A DNA stretch of 64,000 bases from Sphingobacterium populi (GTDB lineage: Bacteria; Bacteroidota; Bacteroidia; Sphingobacteriales; Sphingobacteriaceae), in assembly GCF_001586775.1 (NCBI RefSeq), contig NZ_LQXS01000001.1, positions 248,001 through 312,000 on the forward strand, written 5' to 3'. Made by a program: the position numbers and the translations under genes. Under the pieces are notes generated by a model that was not told the DNA's origin, made no database searches, and saw only the letters and a list, made by a program, of their open reading frames with translations. The stretch's first letter is position 1; each line of letters starts with the position of its first letter. Below are positions 56,259 through 64,000 of the stretch, piece by piece.

Positions 56259-56284
56259 CAAAAGTAGTAATTCGAATAAGGCAA
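56259..56284 (-). promoter_or_regulatory. Candidate susC promoter
   Basis: On the minus strand TACTTTTG (56266-56259) fits TAnnTTTG, with TTG at 56284-56282, 15 bases upstream (shorter than usual). Leader of about 115 bases to susC. Confidence 0.35.
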
Positions 56285-56454
56285 GGATTGCCATATCGTA
56301 TCAAAATATTGCTAAATAGTCTCATTCTCGTACGAAGGGAATCCGCTTGGTGGCAGATACTGCGCTATCCTGTCAGTACCACTACTCTGACGATGACTGG
56401 TGGAGATGTTTTATATGTTTGTCGTCAGCCTATTGAGCCCTCTACGAGGTCCGT

Positions 56455-56493
56455 AAAAAAGAAACACCTGAAGCGGGGAACTTCAGGTGTTTC
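56455..56493 (-). terminator. Terminator of the TPR-HTH regulator transcript
   Basis: Stem GAAACACCTGAAG / CTTCAGGTGTTTC (13 bp), loop of 7; on the minus strand it is followed by TTTTTT. It separates the regulator transcript from susC. Confidence 0.8.
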
Positions 56494-56768
56494 ACTAACT
56501 AACCAATTATTAACCTAAATTATGAATACTTGTTAACTTTCAATACTCATGCCAAAAAATACAGAATGTGTATTTTTTACACTTTTTAACAATTTGTAGG
56601 AATTAACGGTTAAAATGGTGTTCGCGCATCGGGTTCAGATAGAATGACCTGCTATGAAAACTAGCAATAATTATGACAACTATACTCAGGATTAGGCTAC
56701 GCATCGCAGCATAGATCGATTAAAAAATGCAGATACATGCCGATCGAAATACAGTGGTTTATTACATT

Positions 56769-58601
56769 TTATACTGTAGGTCGTAGGTGGTGCATTAAAT
56801 CTGTTTCCGTGTCTAGGCCAAATTTCTGTTTTAAACGATACTTGGTCATTCGTACACTTTTCGGTTCTACGTTAAGGAGGTTGGCGATTTGTTTAGTATC
56901 CATGCCCAGGTATAAATAGGCGCAGTATTTTAGATCAAGAGGTGTTAGTTTTTGCTGTGCTTTTTCACTGAGCATGGTGAAAAAATTGGGATGTATTTCC
57001 TGAATCTGAAATTTGGCTTTTTCAAAATCGTTATCCAAAAGAGTTTCGTTGCGTAGGATTTGTTGGATATTCATCGGCTTATCCTTTTCAATTTTTTCTT
57101 TGAGCTGCTGAAAGACTTCGTTTTTACGCTGAATGTATAAGTGGTTGGCCATTACTTCATTTTGCAATTTTTCTTGCTGCAAAGTCAGTATTTTTTGTTC
57201 CGCTTTTAATCTAGATTTCTCTTCTATCTCCAATTTCACTTGTAGCTCAACCTCGTTTTTCTCCGTCGCTAATTGCTTTTCCCTTTCTAATGAATACCGT
57301 AAACGAAAATGGTACGAACGAAACATAAAAAACGAACCGAAAAGTCCCAAAATCCCTAAGCCTATCGCGAGCAATTGTTGTTTGCGGTGATTTTCGGCAC
57401 GTTCTTTCAATACGATTACTTCTTGTTCTTTCTTGTCAAATTGATATTGTGCTTCCAGCCTTTTGGCCGTAGCAGCCTGTTCTTCATTAAAGAGATCGCG
57501 TGTATAGTCGGTTGTTAGCTTTTGGAAATGAAATGATTTTTCGTACAGATCATTTTTGTCATACCATGTCGCCAGTGCTTCGCATATTCGGATCATCGTA
57601 TGAAGATAGATCGGGTTTTCGGTCAAAAGCGTGGTATAGGCCATCTGTAGGTAATTCTCCACGAGCGCATCTTTTTGTTCCATTTGCGCTAATTCACTGA
57701 GCATGCCATAGCAACTTGCTATTATCACTTGATTTCGCTGCGTTAGTTTTGCTGCCGCTAACGTTTCAAAGATTTGTTCTTTGATCAGGGCTTTTTTTTC
57801 AGGATAATATTTAAAATAGTAGCTGGCTATGTTCAATTTTGCAATAGCATAGGTGCGCGTGGAAACCTGACCAATGTATTGGTTATTCAAGGCAATTGCT
57901 TCGGCGCAGATTTCAAATATTTTGTCTAAATCTTCTGTCTTCCGATGCGCATCATAACGGTAGGTGTACGCCACAGCCAAGGCCGAGTAGGAGTTGGCTA
58001 AAAGGCTTTTATCTCCCGATTTTTGCGCAGATTTTACGGCTTCATTCGCATACAAAAAAGTGTTATCCAGATCATTCCAATTGGTGTAGATGGAATATAA
58101 GTTATAATAAATTTTGGCTTTTAAAAATTCTTCATCAGTATGTTCAATGATTGACAATGCTCGTTGAAAGGATTTGATGGCAGCTTCATAATCCTGATAG
58201 GAATGGAGCATGATCGCTTCCAAATAATCCGTATAGGCGTTAGCTATTTGGTTTTTCGATCTCTTAGCGACAACACGCGCAGAGTCCAAGTACATTCTAT
58301 CTTTATCATACTTCTGTTGGTTATTGTAAATCACACCTTGGTATACATACGCTTTGGTAAGATTTAGATCGTCGTGCTGCGATTTTGCCAACGAGATTAA
58401 TTTTTGATTTTCGGCGGTAGCCTGATCATATTTCAGTTCAGTTCTGAAACGCTCGGTTAGTACCTGATAGATATTGATCTTTTCAGTCGTTTCTATACTT
58501 GGATTTGTCAAGCAGTGGCGCAAGCTATCTATATAAATATTTTGGGCTAGCGTCTGAATCGGTAAGGATATAAAAGTAGCTATGTATAATAACAATCTCA
58601 T
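56769..58601 (-). CDS. TPR / membrane / coiled-coil / LuxR-like HTH regulator
   Basis: 610 residues. Signal peptide (1-20, QTLA-Q), TPR repeats about 80-350 in the periplasm (YEAAIKSFQRALSI, DLDNTFLYANEAVK), one membrane helix 409-428, a charged coiled coil 438-505, and a C-terminal winged or LuxR-type HTH (552-597: LTPLDLKYCAYLYLGMDTKQ, then VEPKSVRMTKYRLKQKF). This layout is a one-piece sensor-regulator found in Bacteroidota, passing a periplasmic signal to DNA without a phosphorelay. It lies directly upstream of susCD on the same strand and is its most likely regulator, though the terminator between them shows it is transcribed separately. Confidence 0.88.
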   Translation of the reverse strand: MRLLLYIATFISLPIQTLAQNIYIDSLRHCLTNPSIETTEKINIYQVLTERFRTELKYDQATAENQKLISLAKSQHDDLNLTKAYVYQGVIYNNQQKYDKDRMYLDSARVVAKRSKNQIANAYTDYLEAIMLHSYQDYEAAIKSFQRALSIIEHTDEEFLKAKIYYNLYSIYTNWNDLDNTFLYANEAVKSAQKSGDKSLLANSYSALAVAYTYRYDAHRKTEDLDKIFEICAEAIALNNQYIGQVSTRTYAIAKLNIASYYFKYYPEKKALIKEQIFETLAAAKLTQRNQVIIASCYGMLSELAQMEQKDALVENYLQMAYTTLLTENPIYLHTMIRICEALATWYDKNDLYEKSFHFQKLTTDYTRDLFNEEQAATAKRLEAQYQFDKKEQEVIVLKERAENHRKQQLLAIGLGILGLFGSFFMFRSYHFRLRYSLEREKQLATEKNEVELQVKLEIEEKSRLKAEQKILTLQQEKLQNEVMANHLYIQRKNEVFQQLKEKIEKDKPMNIQQILRNETLLDNDFEKAKFQIQEIHPNFFTMLSEKAQQKLTPLDLKYCAYLYLGMDTKQIANLLNVEPKSVRMTKYRLKQKFGLDTETDLMHHLRPTV

Positions 58602-58854
58602 CGTACAATATTACAAATTATGAAATCATGAAATGAGTTTTTAGTAATAAAATGCGACTTATGGATAAAGCGTAATACGCTGATATATAGTGTGATAAAA
58701 TTGCTGTAGACATTTTGTAGTCGCTCGATAATAGGATTCAAATTCTTTTGTTTTGACATTTGATACAACGAGATAAGACGGCAAGTGCAATATTATTACT
58801 AGCCGATTTCTGATAGCACAATAGGTCATTTACATATTTTAAAATCACATAATC

Positions 58855-59178
58855 ATGAACAACAAAACACTATCAATCGTATCCTACATCACACTTATCG
58901 GATGGCTAATTGCTTATTTCAAGGGAAAAGACAACGCGGATAGCTTATTAAAATATCACTTAAGACAGGGGCTCGGTCTTTTTATTGTCTCCTTAGTTTT
59001 TAACCTGATTCTTAGCATTGTTGTCTTTATCATTCCTGCATTATCTTTTTTAGGATACATCGGTCTCGCAGTATGGCTTTTGATCATTATCGGCATCATC
59101 AATGCGAGCAATGAAGTAGAAAAACCATTGCCGATTATCGGAAAAATGTTTGAAAGCAAATTCGTTTTTATCGGATAG
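58855..59178 (+). CDS. DUF4870 (Tic20-like) membrane protein
   Basis: 107 residues with three membrane helices (about 5-20, 38-62, 65-87). KYHLRQGLGLFIVSLVFNLI and INASNEVEKPLPIIGKMFE match the DUF4870/Tic20-like group (H-R-Q and final P-x-I-G motifs). Function unknown. Single gene ahead of a small membrane-protein cluster; the 253 bases upstream hold no clear box. Confidence 0.82.
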   Translation: MNNKTLSIVSYITLIGWLIAYFKGKDNADSLLKYHLRQGLGLFIVSLVFNLILSIVVFIIPALSFLGYIGLAVWLLIIIGIINASNEVEKPLPIIGKMFESKFVFIG

Positions 59179-59260
59179 ATTGTATCCGATTTACAGCGAC
59201 TATTTTATTCGATCGCTCTCAGATGGTCTACTATTAGTTATTGTTTGAAACTTACTACCT

Positions 59261-59722
59261 ATGAATTTAAAACATTTTATAAAAGAGGGAAATACATACA
59301 ATATGAAACCGCAGTATGGATCCAACCTTTTGCTTGTTGTTGGTTTGTTTGCGGTGGCATTTTTAGGATATTGGTTGGATATTCTTGTATTGACCTGGAT
59401 GATGGCCATTTTTGGTGTGCTATCGATCTTGGCTATTAGCCAAAAGAAGTTCTTTATTGATATGAATAACAGAGAGATACAGGCAAAAGTTGGATTGGCA
59501 AAACCTGAGGCCGTGATCGCGATTGATAGCATACGCAATTTTGAATTGTACACGGTGTCTAATAATCTGGTCAAAACCAATACAATGCTGAATGTGTATT
59601 ATCTCGACAAAAACGGCAAAGAACAATCGATCTTGGTCGCCCAAGGATTCACTACTTCGGCCATGCAAAGTATCATAAACGAAATCGAAGATATTCTGGA
59701 TAATGACTCCACTAAGAGCTAA
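59261..59722 (+). CDS. Small membrane protein with PH-like cytosolic domain, function unknown
   Basis: 153 residues; two membrane helices (about 20-38 and 42-60, SNLLLVVGLFAVAFLGYWL) followed by a beta-rich domain (FFIDMNNREIQAKVG...IRNFELYTVSN...MLNVYYLDKNGKE) and a C-terminal helix. The plan resembles bacterial PH-domain membrane proteins, but no family is certain. Its end overlaps the next gene by 20 bases; the two have the same layout and may be distant paralogues. Confidence 0.7.
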   Translation: MNLKHFIKEGNTYNMKPQYGSNLLLVVGLFAVAFLGYWLDILVLTWMMAIFGVLSILAISQKKFFIDMNNREIQAKVGLAKPEAVIAIDSIRNFELYTVSNNLVKTNTMLNVYYLDKNGKEQSILVAQGFTTSAMQSIINEIEDILDNDSTKS

Positions 59723-60251
59723 ATATCAAATTGAGGAAACAGCTGCCGAATTTTCCTTCAAACCATTTCATACCAGCAAGAGTAAGTTGGGATGGTTTAT
59801 GTTTGCTATTGTGTTGTTTGTTGGACTTTCTGCTTATTTTTTGGGGCGTGAAAATTACCTGCTTTTAATATTAAGTATTACGTTATCGCTTATTTTGGTG
59901 TGGTACTTTGCGAAATTACTACTGGTCTATAGCCCATTAAAATATACTTTCGACACAGCGAATAATGCAGTCTACTATAGCAATCTGTGGTACCAAAAAA
60001 AGAGAATTTTGATCCTAGACCAGGTGGTCATTTTTCGGAATACGGAGATGGGTAGCTGGCATTATAGTATGGGAGAAAGAAAGAAACAATTTGTAAAAAG
60101 CTATATCATTAGCGAGTATTTTCCCAATAGAAAAGGAAATGCAGCACTGAGCGGCTTTGAAAATGAAATTCTGCGTAAAATAGAGCAAATGATAGATCAA
60201 TCTACAAATAACATTTCCGTGAAACAAGGAGGCTTTAGATTTAATAGTTAA
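59703..60251 (+). CDS. Small membrane protein, function unknown
   Basis: 182 residues from ATG 59703, inside the end of the previous gene. Two membrane helices (about 30-48, 53-72), then a beta-rich cytosolic domain (YTFDTANNAVYYSNLWYQKKR, VVIFRNTEMGSWHYSMG) and a C-terminal helix before GGFRFNS. Same design as the preceding protein, so the pair may form one complex. The exported tryptophan-repeat protein gene follows after 2 bases. Confidence 0.7.
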   Translation: MTPLRAKYQIEETAAEFSFKPFHTSKSKLGWFMFAIVLFVGLSAYFLGRENYLLLILSITLSLILVWYFAKLLLVYSPLKYTFDTANNAVYYSNLWYQKKRILILDQVVIFRNTEMGSWHYSMGERKKQFVKSYIISEYFPNRKGNAALSGFENEILRKIEQMIDQSTNNISVKQGGFRFNS

Positions 60252-60253
60252 TC

Positions 60254-61567
60254 ATGAAAAATATTATTATTGCCATAACTCGAATCTATCTTTTGCTGAT
60301 CTTAGCATCTACTGTACATCGGGCAAATGCCCAGCAATATCAATTAGATTCGGTGATTCGTACTAGCAATAGTGGACAGCTCGTCTCGATTCAAAAAAAT
60401 GATGCCGAGAAAAGATTAGCTGAGATTGTTCGATTGGAGCGAAATAGCCAATTTTCTGACATAACATATCGAGAGAAAGCGCAGCTTCATTATGACGTAT
60501 ATGGCAACGATGTTCAAACTATTTTTGAATTATGGAATAGGGATACCGAGCGGTGGGAAGCAGAATCAAAGTCCGAGTGGGAATATGATGGAAAGCAGGA
60601 GTTAAGCAAATTAGTTTCTTATCAAAAAGCTGATCATAATTGGCTGGCTGAACAACAATACACTCGAATAGTTTCCAATGATAGCGTCGTTGAAATTGAT
60701 TACAGGTTTCAGGATGAAACTTTAGTCCCAACAAATAAGAGTATAACTGTACTCAATGAATTCGAAAAAAATCTTGACTATGAAACAATGATTTGGAAGG
60801 ATTCCATCCACGATTGGGCTCCAGTAAGCCGAACGAAGAATTTTTATGTGAAAGATACCGTGCTTACTGGTTATGAAACCTATGTATGGAAAGATAATCA
60901 ATGGCAAAATCAAGCAAAGATACAGTATGAACTGGATGCTGATCAGCAAAATACGGGTAATTATACTTCGTACAAAGCTCAGCAGGATGGAAGCTGGATT
61001 CCAGAAAGTAGATTTGCGGAAATCAAAGTACCAACAGAAAAGAAGACGTTTAGTAATACGTACCAATGGTCTTCAACAGATCAGGATTGGGTATTGAGCT
61101 CGCAAGTGCACGTATTACTCAACGAGAAAGATCAGGTGCAAGATATCATGTTCTTGGAATTAGATGATGATAGTAAGCAACTTGAAATGCGATATGAACA
61201 GATGAACTTGTATGACCAGCATGATCGCCTCAATCTTGTTCAAGATATATCCTATAGTGGCGATACCATTTTTGGAACACAAAGTAGCGTTAAATATGAC
61301 GACTATGGTAGTATCTACCAAGAAAACCATTATGAGTTAGATACGGAAAGTGATACGTGGAAAGATACAAGAAGTATCGAGTTTTTGTTTGATGAAAGTG
61401 TGACCTTGGGCAACGCTGAGGAGCAAAAGATAATGGATTATTTTATGCTAAACGACCACAACTACCTCAGTAAAAAATATGTCGTGAAGAAGGTAAAGGT
61501 TTATCAGATAGTGGAAGGTGAGAAGACGCTTTCCGAAGAATACGACTACTATTATTCTCCGAGATAA
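60254..61567 (+). CDS. Exported tryptophan-repeat protein, function unknown
   Basis: 437 residues; signal peptide MKNIIIAITRIYLLLILASTVHRANA-Q shown here only as residues 1-26. The mature protein is built of about seven degenerate units of 40-45 residues, each with an aromatic strand, W, and a Y.D turn: FELWNRDTERWEAESKSEWE, WKDSIHDWAPVSRT, YVWKDNQWQNQAKIQYELD, YQWSSTDQDWVLSSQ, YELDTESDTWKDTRS. Similar WD/YD-like repeats occur in Bacteroidota cell-surface proteins. It lies in an operon with the two small membrane proteins and ends at a terminator. Confidence 0.75.
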   Translation: MKNIIIAITRIYLLLILASTVHRANAQQYQLDSVIRTSNSGQLVSIQKNDAEKRLAEIVRLERNSQFSDITYREKAQLHYDVYGNDVQTIFELWNRDTERWEAESKSEWEYDGKQELSKLVSYQKADHNWLAEQQYTRIVSNDSVVEIDYRFQDETLVPTNKSITVLNEFEKNLDYETMIWKDSIHDWAPVSRTKNFYVKDTVLTGYETYVWKDNQWQNQAKIQYELDADQQNTGNYTSYKAQQDGSWIPESRFAEIKVPTEKKTFSNTYQWSSTDQDWVLSSQVHVLLNEKDQVQDIMFLELDDDSKQLEMRYEQMNLYDQHDRLNLVQDISYSGDTIFGTQSSVKYDDYGSIYQENHYELDTESDTWKDTRSIEFLFDESVTLGNAEEQKIMDYFMLNDHNYLSKKYVVKKVKVYQIVEGEKTLSEEYDYYYSPR

Positions 61568-61579
61568 TACGTAGAAAAT

Positions 61580-61610
61580 AAAATAGCCACCTTGTTAGGG
61601 TGGCTATTTT
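61580..61610. terminator. Bidirectional terminator
   Basis: Stem AAAATAGCCACC / GGTGGCTATTTT, loop TTGTTAG. It serves the repeat-protein gene (+) and the GH16 gene (-). Confidence 0.85.
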
Positions 61611-61632
61611 ATCAGTGTGATTAGTTGATTTA

Positions 61633-62496
61633 CTATTCTTTCACCAAATCATAAACCCGTACATAATCTACAGTGAAAGTAGCCGGAAATGCGTCGCGAT
61701 CCACACCTTCGGCTCCGCCCCAAAAACCACCCACAGCCAGATTGATGAGCCAATGGAATTTTTGGTCGAACGGCCAAGCCTTAAAGCCAGAGCCTTCATT
61801 CGCGAAAGAGAATAGTTCTTGATCGTCGACAAATCCTTTGATGTAATCCGGAGTCCAGTCGATGCGATAGAGATGAAACTGTTCGCGGGCATTTTCGATT
61901 TTACGAAATGCGGTTTTCTGTGTGCCGATAGAATGATGATAATCTTTCGTGTGTACACTTATATGAACGACATCAGGATCATAACCCACATGTTCCAGAA
62001 TATCAATTTCTCCAGAATTTGGCCAACCGCCGTAGGTCCAATCTGTCGGCAACATCCATACCGCTGGCCAAGTACCTTTGCCAGCTGGTACTTTCGCACG
62101 AACTTCAAATCTGCCGTAAAGAAAATCTCCTTTTCCCTTGCTCACCAAACGCGCAGAAGTATAATCTAGTCCTTCTTTTTGTTCCGGTAACGCATGGATG
62201 TGGAGATAACCATCTGTGACTTCCACATTTTTAGGATCAGCTTCTGTATAATATTGTAGCTCTTGATTGCCCCAACCGTTGTGTTGCGATCCCACGTCGT
62301 AAGACCATTTACTGGAGTCAGGCAAACCCGGATTGTCGAATTCGTCGGCCCAAATTGGTTGAGCGGTGAATTCGTAATTTTTAATACTATCTGTATTGCC
62401 TTTGGGTGCGACATCGTGATGGTTCGTGACCGATTGGCATGCTCCAAAAGCGATGCAGGCTAGTGATGTGGTATATAAAATGTGGATTAATTTCAT
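61633..62496 (-). CDS. Glycoside hydrolase family 16 lipoprotein (beta-glucanase type)
   Basis: 287 residues; lipobox FGAC (C20). GH16 jelly-roll: WADEFDNPGLPDSSKW, NGWGNQELQYYTEADPKN (the laminarinase/lichenase start), FEVRAKVPAGKGTWPAVWML and the catalytic GEIDILEHVG with nucleophile E163, D165 and acid/base E168. This pattern with the extra His/Val after the last Glu is typical of endo-beta-1,3-glucanases (laminarinases). It is anchored at the outer membrane surface or periplasm. It follows the GH2-like gene on the same strand after 30 bases, at the end of a SusD-containing locus. Confidence 0.93.
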   Translation of the reverse strand: MKLIHILYTTSLACIAFGACQSVTNHHDVAPKGNTDSIKNYEFTAQPIWADEFDNPGLPDSSKWSYDVGSQHNGWGNQELQYYTEADPKNVEVTDGYLHIHALPEQKEGLDYTSARLVSKGKGDFLYGRFEVRAKVPAGKGTWPAVWMLPTDWTYGGWPNSGEIDILEHVGYDPDVVHISVHTKDYHHSIGTQKTAFRKIENAREQFHLYRIDWTPDYIKGFVDDQELFSFANEGSGFKAWPFDQKFHWLINLAVGGFWGGAEGVDRDAFPATFTVDYVRVYDLVKE

Positions 62497-62526
62497 AGCG
62501 AGTCGGTATAATCTTAAATTATGACT

Positions 62527-63807
62527 TTATTTCTGGACATAAAATGGAATGTTTGCCGTTGCGACCTTATTATTCCCATCCGATGAATAGTAAAACAAAC
62601 GGTAAGCGCCCTCTTTCTGCGGAGCTGTTAGTACCGCTTTGTCAAAAGATTTTTCGCGTACTAATCCTTCAATCGCATGTGGTCTATCTTCGCGGTCGCC
62701 ACCTTCTTTCAAATCGGTGCTTTCTGCCAACAATTCCCAACGTGCGGTCAGTGGTTGGCCGGCTGGATCGGTTACCTTTGCTTGTACTGGATATGTAGCA
62801 CCTGGTTTCAGATAGATGTGATCAGCCGCTTTCATTTTGTTTATAGTAAATGAGCTGATATGTGGTGCGCGTTTCGCTGGCCAGGTGCCCGTCCATAAAT
62901 ATTGCATCACGTCGATCACTTCGGATTGCTCACCATCTTCGGTGAATAAGCCGTACCACGTTGGTGTGCGTTCTTGTTTCTGTCCCCACAAGAATACGTA
63001 AGATCCAACACAATGCGGATCTTTGGCAATGGACGCTTCGTAGCGTGCTTTGTAAACCGCGGCTTTTCCACTACTTGTTTCTTCGATAGAAGCTTTCCAA
63101 GGCGTTTGCAAACCTTCCCAATGCCCAGTTGGTCCCCATTCGGTGACCATATAAGCTTTGTCCCAACCTGCATCTTTCAATTGCTGTGGTACGGATGCCA
63201 GCGTGCCGTAAGTTTGCACCGCGATAAGATCTAATGCCGGACATTTTGCTTTAATCAAGTCAATTTCTTTTTTATTTACGCCGGCCAACATGGTAGTGAC
63301 CAAGTGATTTGGATCTTCTTCGTGAATCATCGAAGCAATTTCTTGGACGGCATCCCAGACTTTTTCATTACTGTAGTGCAAGTTCAATTCGTTGCCAATT
63401 CCCCAAGCTAATAGCGCAGGATGATTTTTAAAAGTATTAATTTCTGCACGGAGTCTTTCCAATTGCTTGCTTACGGCTGCTGGATCATTATAATCAAAAC
63501 CATGTCGTTCGGTGCCGACACGTAAGCCCATAGTGACGGTCAGGCCGAGGTTTTGAGCTTCGTCGAGAATGCGTTGAGCACCATCCGTACTCCATGTGCG
63601 GATGGAATTGCCACCGGTAGATTTTAATAATTCTAGCTTACCGGTACCACCAGCGCCTAAGATGAAGTAGGGTTGTCCATCGCGATGTATTTCAAATTTT
63701 CCATTTTTTGCTACAATCTTGGCAGGAATAGGAGTTTGGGCATAACCTACTTGGCTTGCTGTACAAATGCCCAGGCACAGCATGGATAATAATTTACGGA
63801 TGTTCAT
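62527..63807 (-). CDS. GH2-type TIM-barrel glycoside hydrolase, exported
   Basis: 426 residues; signal peptide MNIRKLLSMLCLGICTASQVGYA-Q, residues 1-23. Clan A (beta/alpha)8 barrel with acid/base E140 in WGIGNELN and nucleophile E223 in VTEWGP, followed by an Ig-like C-terminal module (from about 335, SFTINKMKAADHIYLKPGA). It is much shorter than true GH2 beta-galactosidases (no sugar-binding front domain). Such barrels accompany GH16 enzymes in laminarin loci; GH158 is another possibility that I cannot exclude. Predicted endo- or exo-beta-glucanase acting on the product of the neighbouring GH16. Confidence 0.82.
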   Translation of the reverse strand: MNIRKLLSMLCLGICTASQVGYAQTPIPAKIVAKNGKFEIHRDGQPYFILGAGGTGKLELLKSTGGNSIRTWSTDGAQRILDEAQNLGLTVTMGLRVGTERHGFDYNDPAAVSKQLERLRAEINTFKNHPALLAWGIGNELNLHYSNEKVWDAVQEIASMIHEEDPNHLVTTMLAGVNKKEIDLIKAKCPALDLIAVQTYGTLASVPQQLKDAGWDKAYMVTEWGPTGHWEGLQTPWKASIEETSSGKAAVYKARYEASIAKDPHCVGSYVFLWGQKQERTPTWYGLFTEDGEQSEVIDVMQYLWTGTWPAKRAPHISSFTINKMKAADHIYLKPGATYPVQAKVTDPAGQPLTARWELLAESTDLKEGGDREDRPHAIEGLVREKSFDKAVLTAPQKEGAYRLFYYSSDGNNKVATANIPFYVQK

Positions 63808-63865
63808 GTCGAATACGGTTGAAAAATAATGACATAGCCAGATGCTATGTAGATAGAAGTTCTAA

Positions 63866-63915
63866 GTAAAAAGCCTGCGGCTGTATGACTATTGTGCGTC
63901 GGTAGGCCACAGGCT
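63866..63915 (-). terminator. Terminator or attenuator after the SusD gene
   Basis: AGCCTG (63872-63877) pairs with CAGGCT (63910-63915), extended by GGC/GCC with mismatches; on the minus strand TTTTTA follows. It lies between susD and the GH2-like gene and may allow differential expression. Confidence 0.55.
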
Positions 63916-63930
63916 ATTTATGTGATGTGC

Positions 63931-64000
63931 TTATCTGAAATTGGGATTAGCATCGATCTGTGTTTGCGGAATCGGTACTGATTCGCTCACACCCGGTACG
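63931..64000 (-). CDS. SusD/RagB-family protein, C-terminal end only
   Basis: Only the last 22 codons are in the window; the frame is open to the right edge. The end PIPQTQIDANPNFR is the standard SusD C-terminus (P-I-P-x-x-E/Q-I-D-x-N-P-N). This shows that the GH2-like and GH16 genes belong to a polysaccharide utilisation locus with a SusC/SusD pair to the right. Confidence 0.8.
   Translation of the reverse strand, partial: VPGVSESVPIPQTQIDANPNFR

Larger units (their letters stand above)
56141..56768. other. Intergenic region upstream of susC
   Basis: 628 bases. It holds a candidate susC promoter, the terminator of the regulator gene (56455-56493), and no gene that I can support. A rightward open frame at 56204-56518 runs through the terminator hairpin and has no recognisable product. 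Confidence 0.6.

Noticed and set aside
56204..56518. 104-codon open frame on + in the susC upstream region
   Set aside because: It runs through the terminator hairpin at 56461-56493, has no ribosome site and no recognisable product.
1..64000. CRISPR arrays, insertion sequences, integrases, rRNA genes
   Set aside because: Looked for spaced direct repeats, transposase motifs and rRNA signatures; none was seen. Fine-scale repeats would need a computed self-comparison.

Overview
The window is a stretch of a Bacteroidota chromosome, most probably from the family Sphingobacteriaceae (a Sphingobacterium- or Pedobacter-like organism). The evidence is SusC/SusD pairs, a type III glutamine synthetase, outer-membrane lipoproteins with Bacteroidota-style lipoboxes, many TPR and beta-barrel proteins, and promoters that fit TAnnTTTG rather than the sigma-70 consensus. 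The genus assignment is inference.

Layout. 1-3.6 kb: 3' part of a family 2 glycosyltransferase, a frameshifted PhnP-like metallo-hydrolase and two different L,D-transpeptidases. 4-9.8 kb: a three-gene RND efflux operon whose inner-membrane pump gene carries a one-base frameshift. 9.8-24.9 kb: alkaline phosphatase; an operon gpsA-hemF-M16-M16 (the last two an active/inactive peptidase pair); a 59-residue basic protein behind tRNA-Cys; a beta-barrel protein, a lactonase-like hydrolase, a SIMPL protein, an S9 peptidase, glutamine synthetase III and a small lipoprotein. 25-38.3 kb: core genes, namely gyrA with two TPR genes, serC-serA, lysC-lysA, a Nudix hydrolase, pyrE with an SRPBCC gene, and mnmE.

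38.3-44.2 kb is a compact accessory segment that looks like a defence island. It holds a MazG-like pyrophosphohydrolase followed by a large protein that joins a GIY-YIG nuclease, an SF1/DUF2075 (Schlafen group 3) helicase and a C-terminal LexA/S24-type peptidase. Next come a 5'-truncated relic of an AbiEii toxin gene, an OLD-like ATPase-TOPRIM gene, and a decayed second copy of an S24 domain. This is the most interesting part of the window.

44.2-51.1 kb is one long co-directional operon: periplasmic ankyrin protein, DUF2271 protein carrying a TGAS motif of the kind modified with FMN, PepSY-membrane/flavodoxin/ferredoxin-reductase fusion, ApbE flavin transferase, and a two-gene ABC transporter. 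It reads as a covalent-flavin electron-transfer system across the inner membrane, possibly for reduction of iron complexes.

51.1-64 kb: a SusC/SusD pair with a TPR-membrane-HTH regulator upstream; a small cluster of membrane proteins and a tryptophan-repeat exported protein; and the distal end of a second polysaccharide locus (SusD end, GH2-like TIM barrel, GH16 lipoprotein) that probably degrades a beta-1,3-glucan.

No insertion sequence, CRISPR array, integrase or rRNA was seen. Two conserved genes near the left end carry single-base deletions, which may be real mutations or sequence errors.
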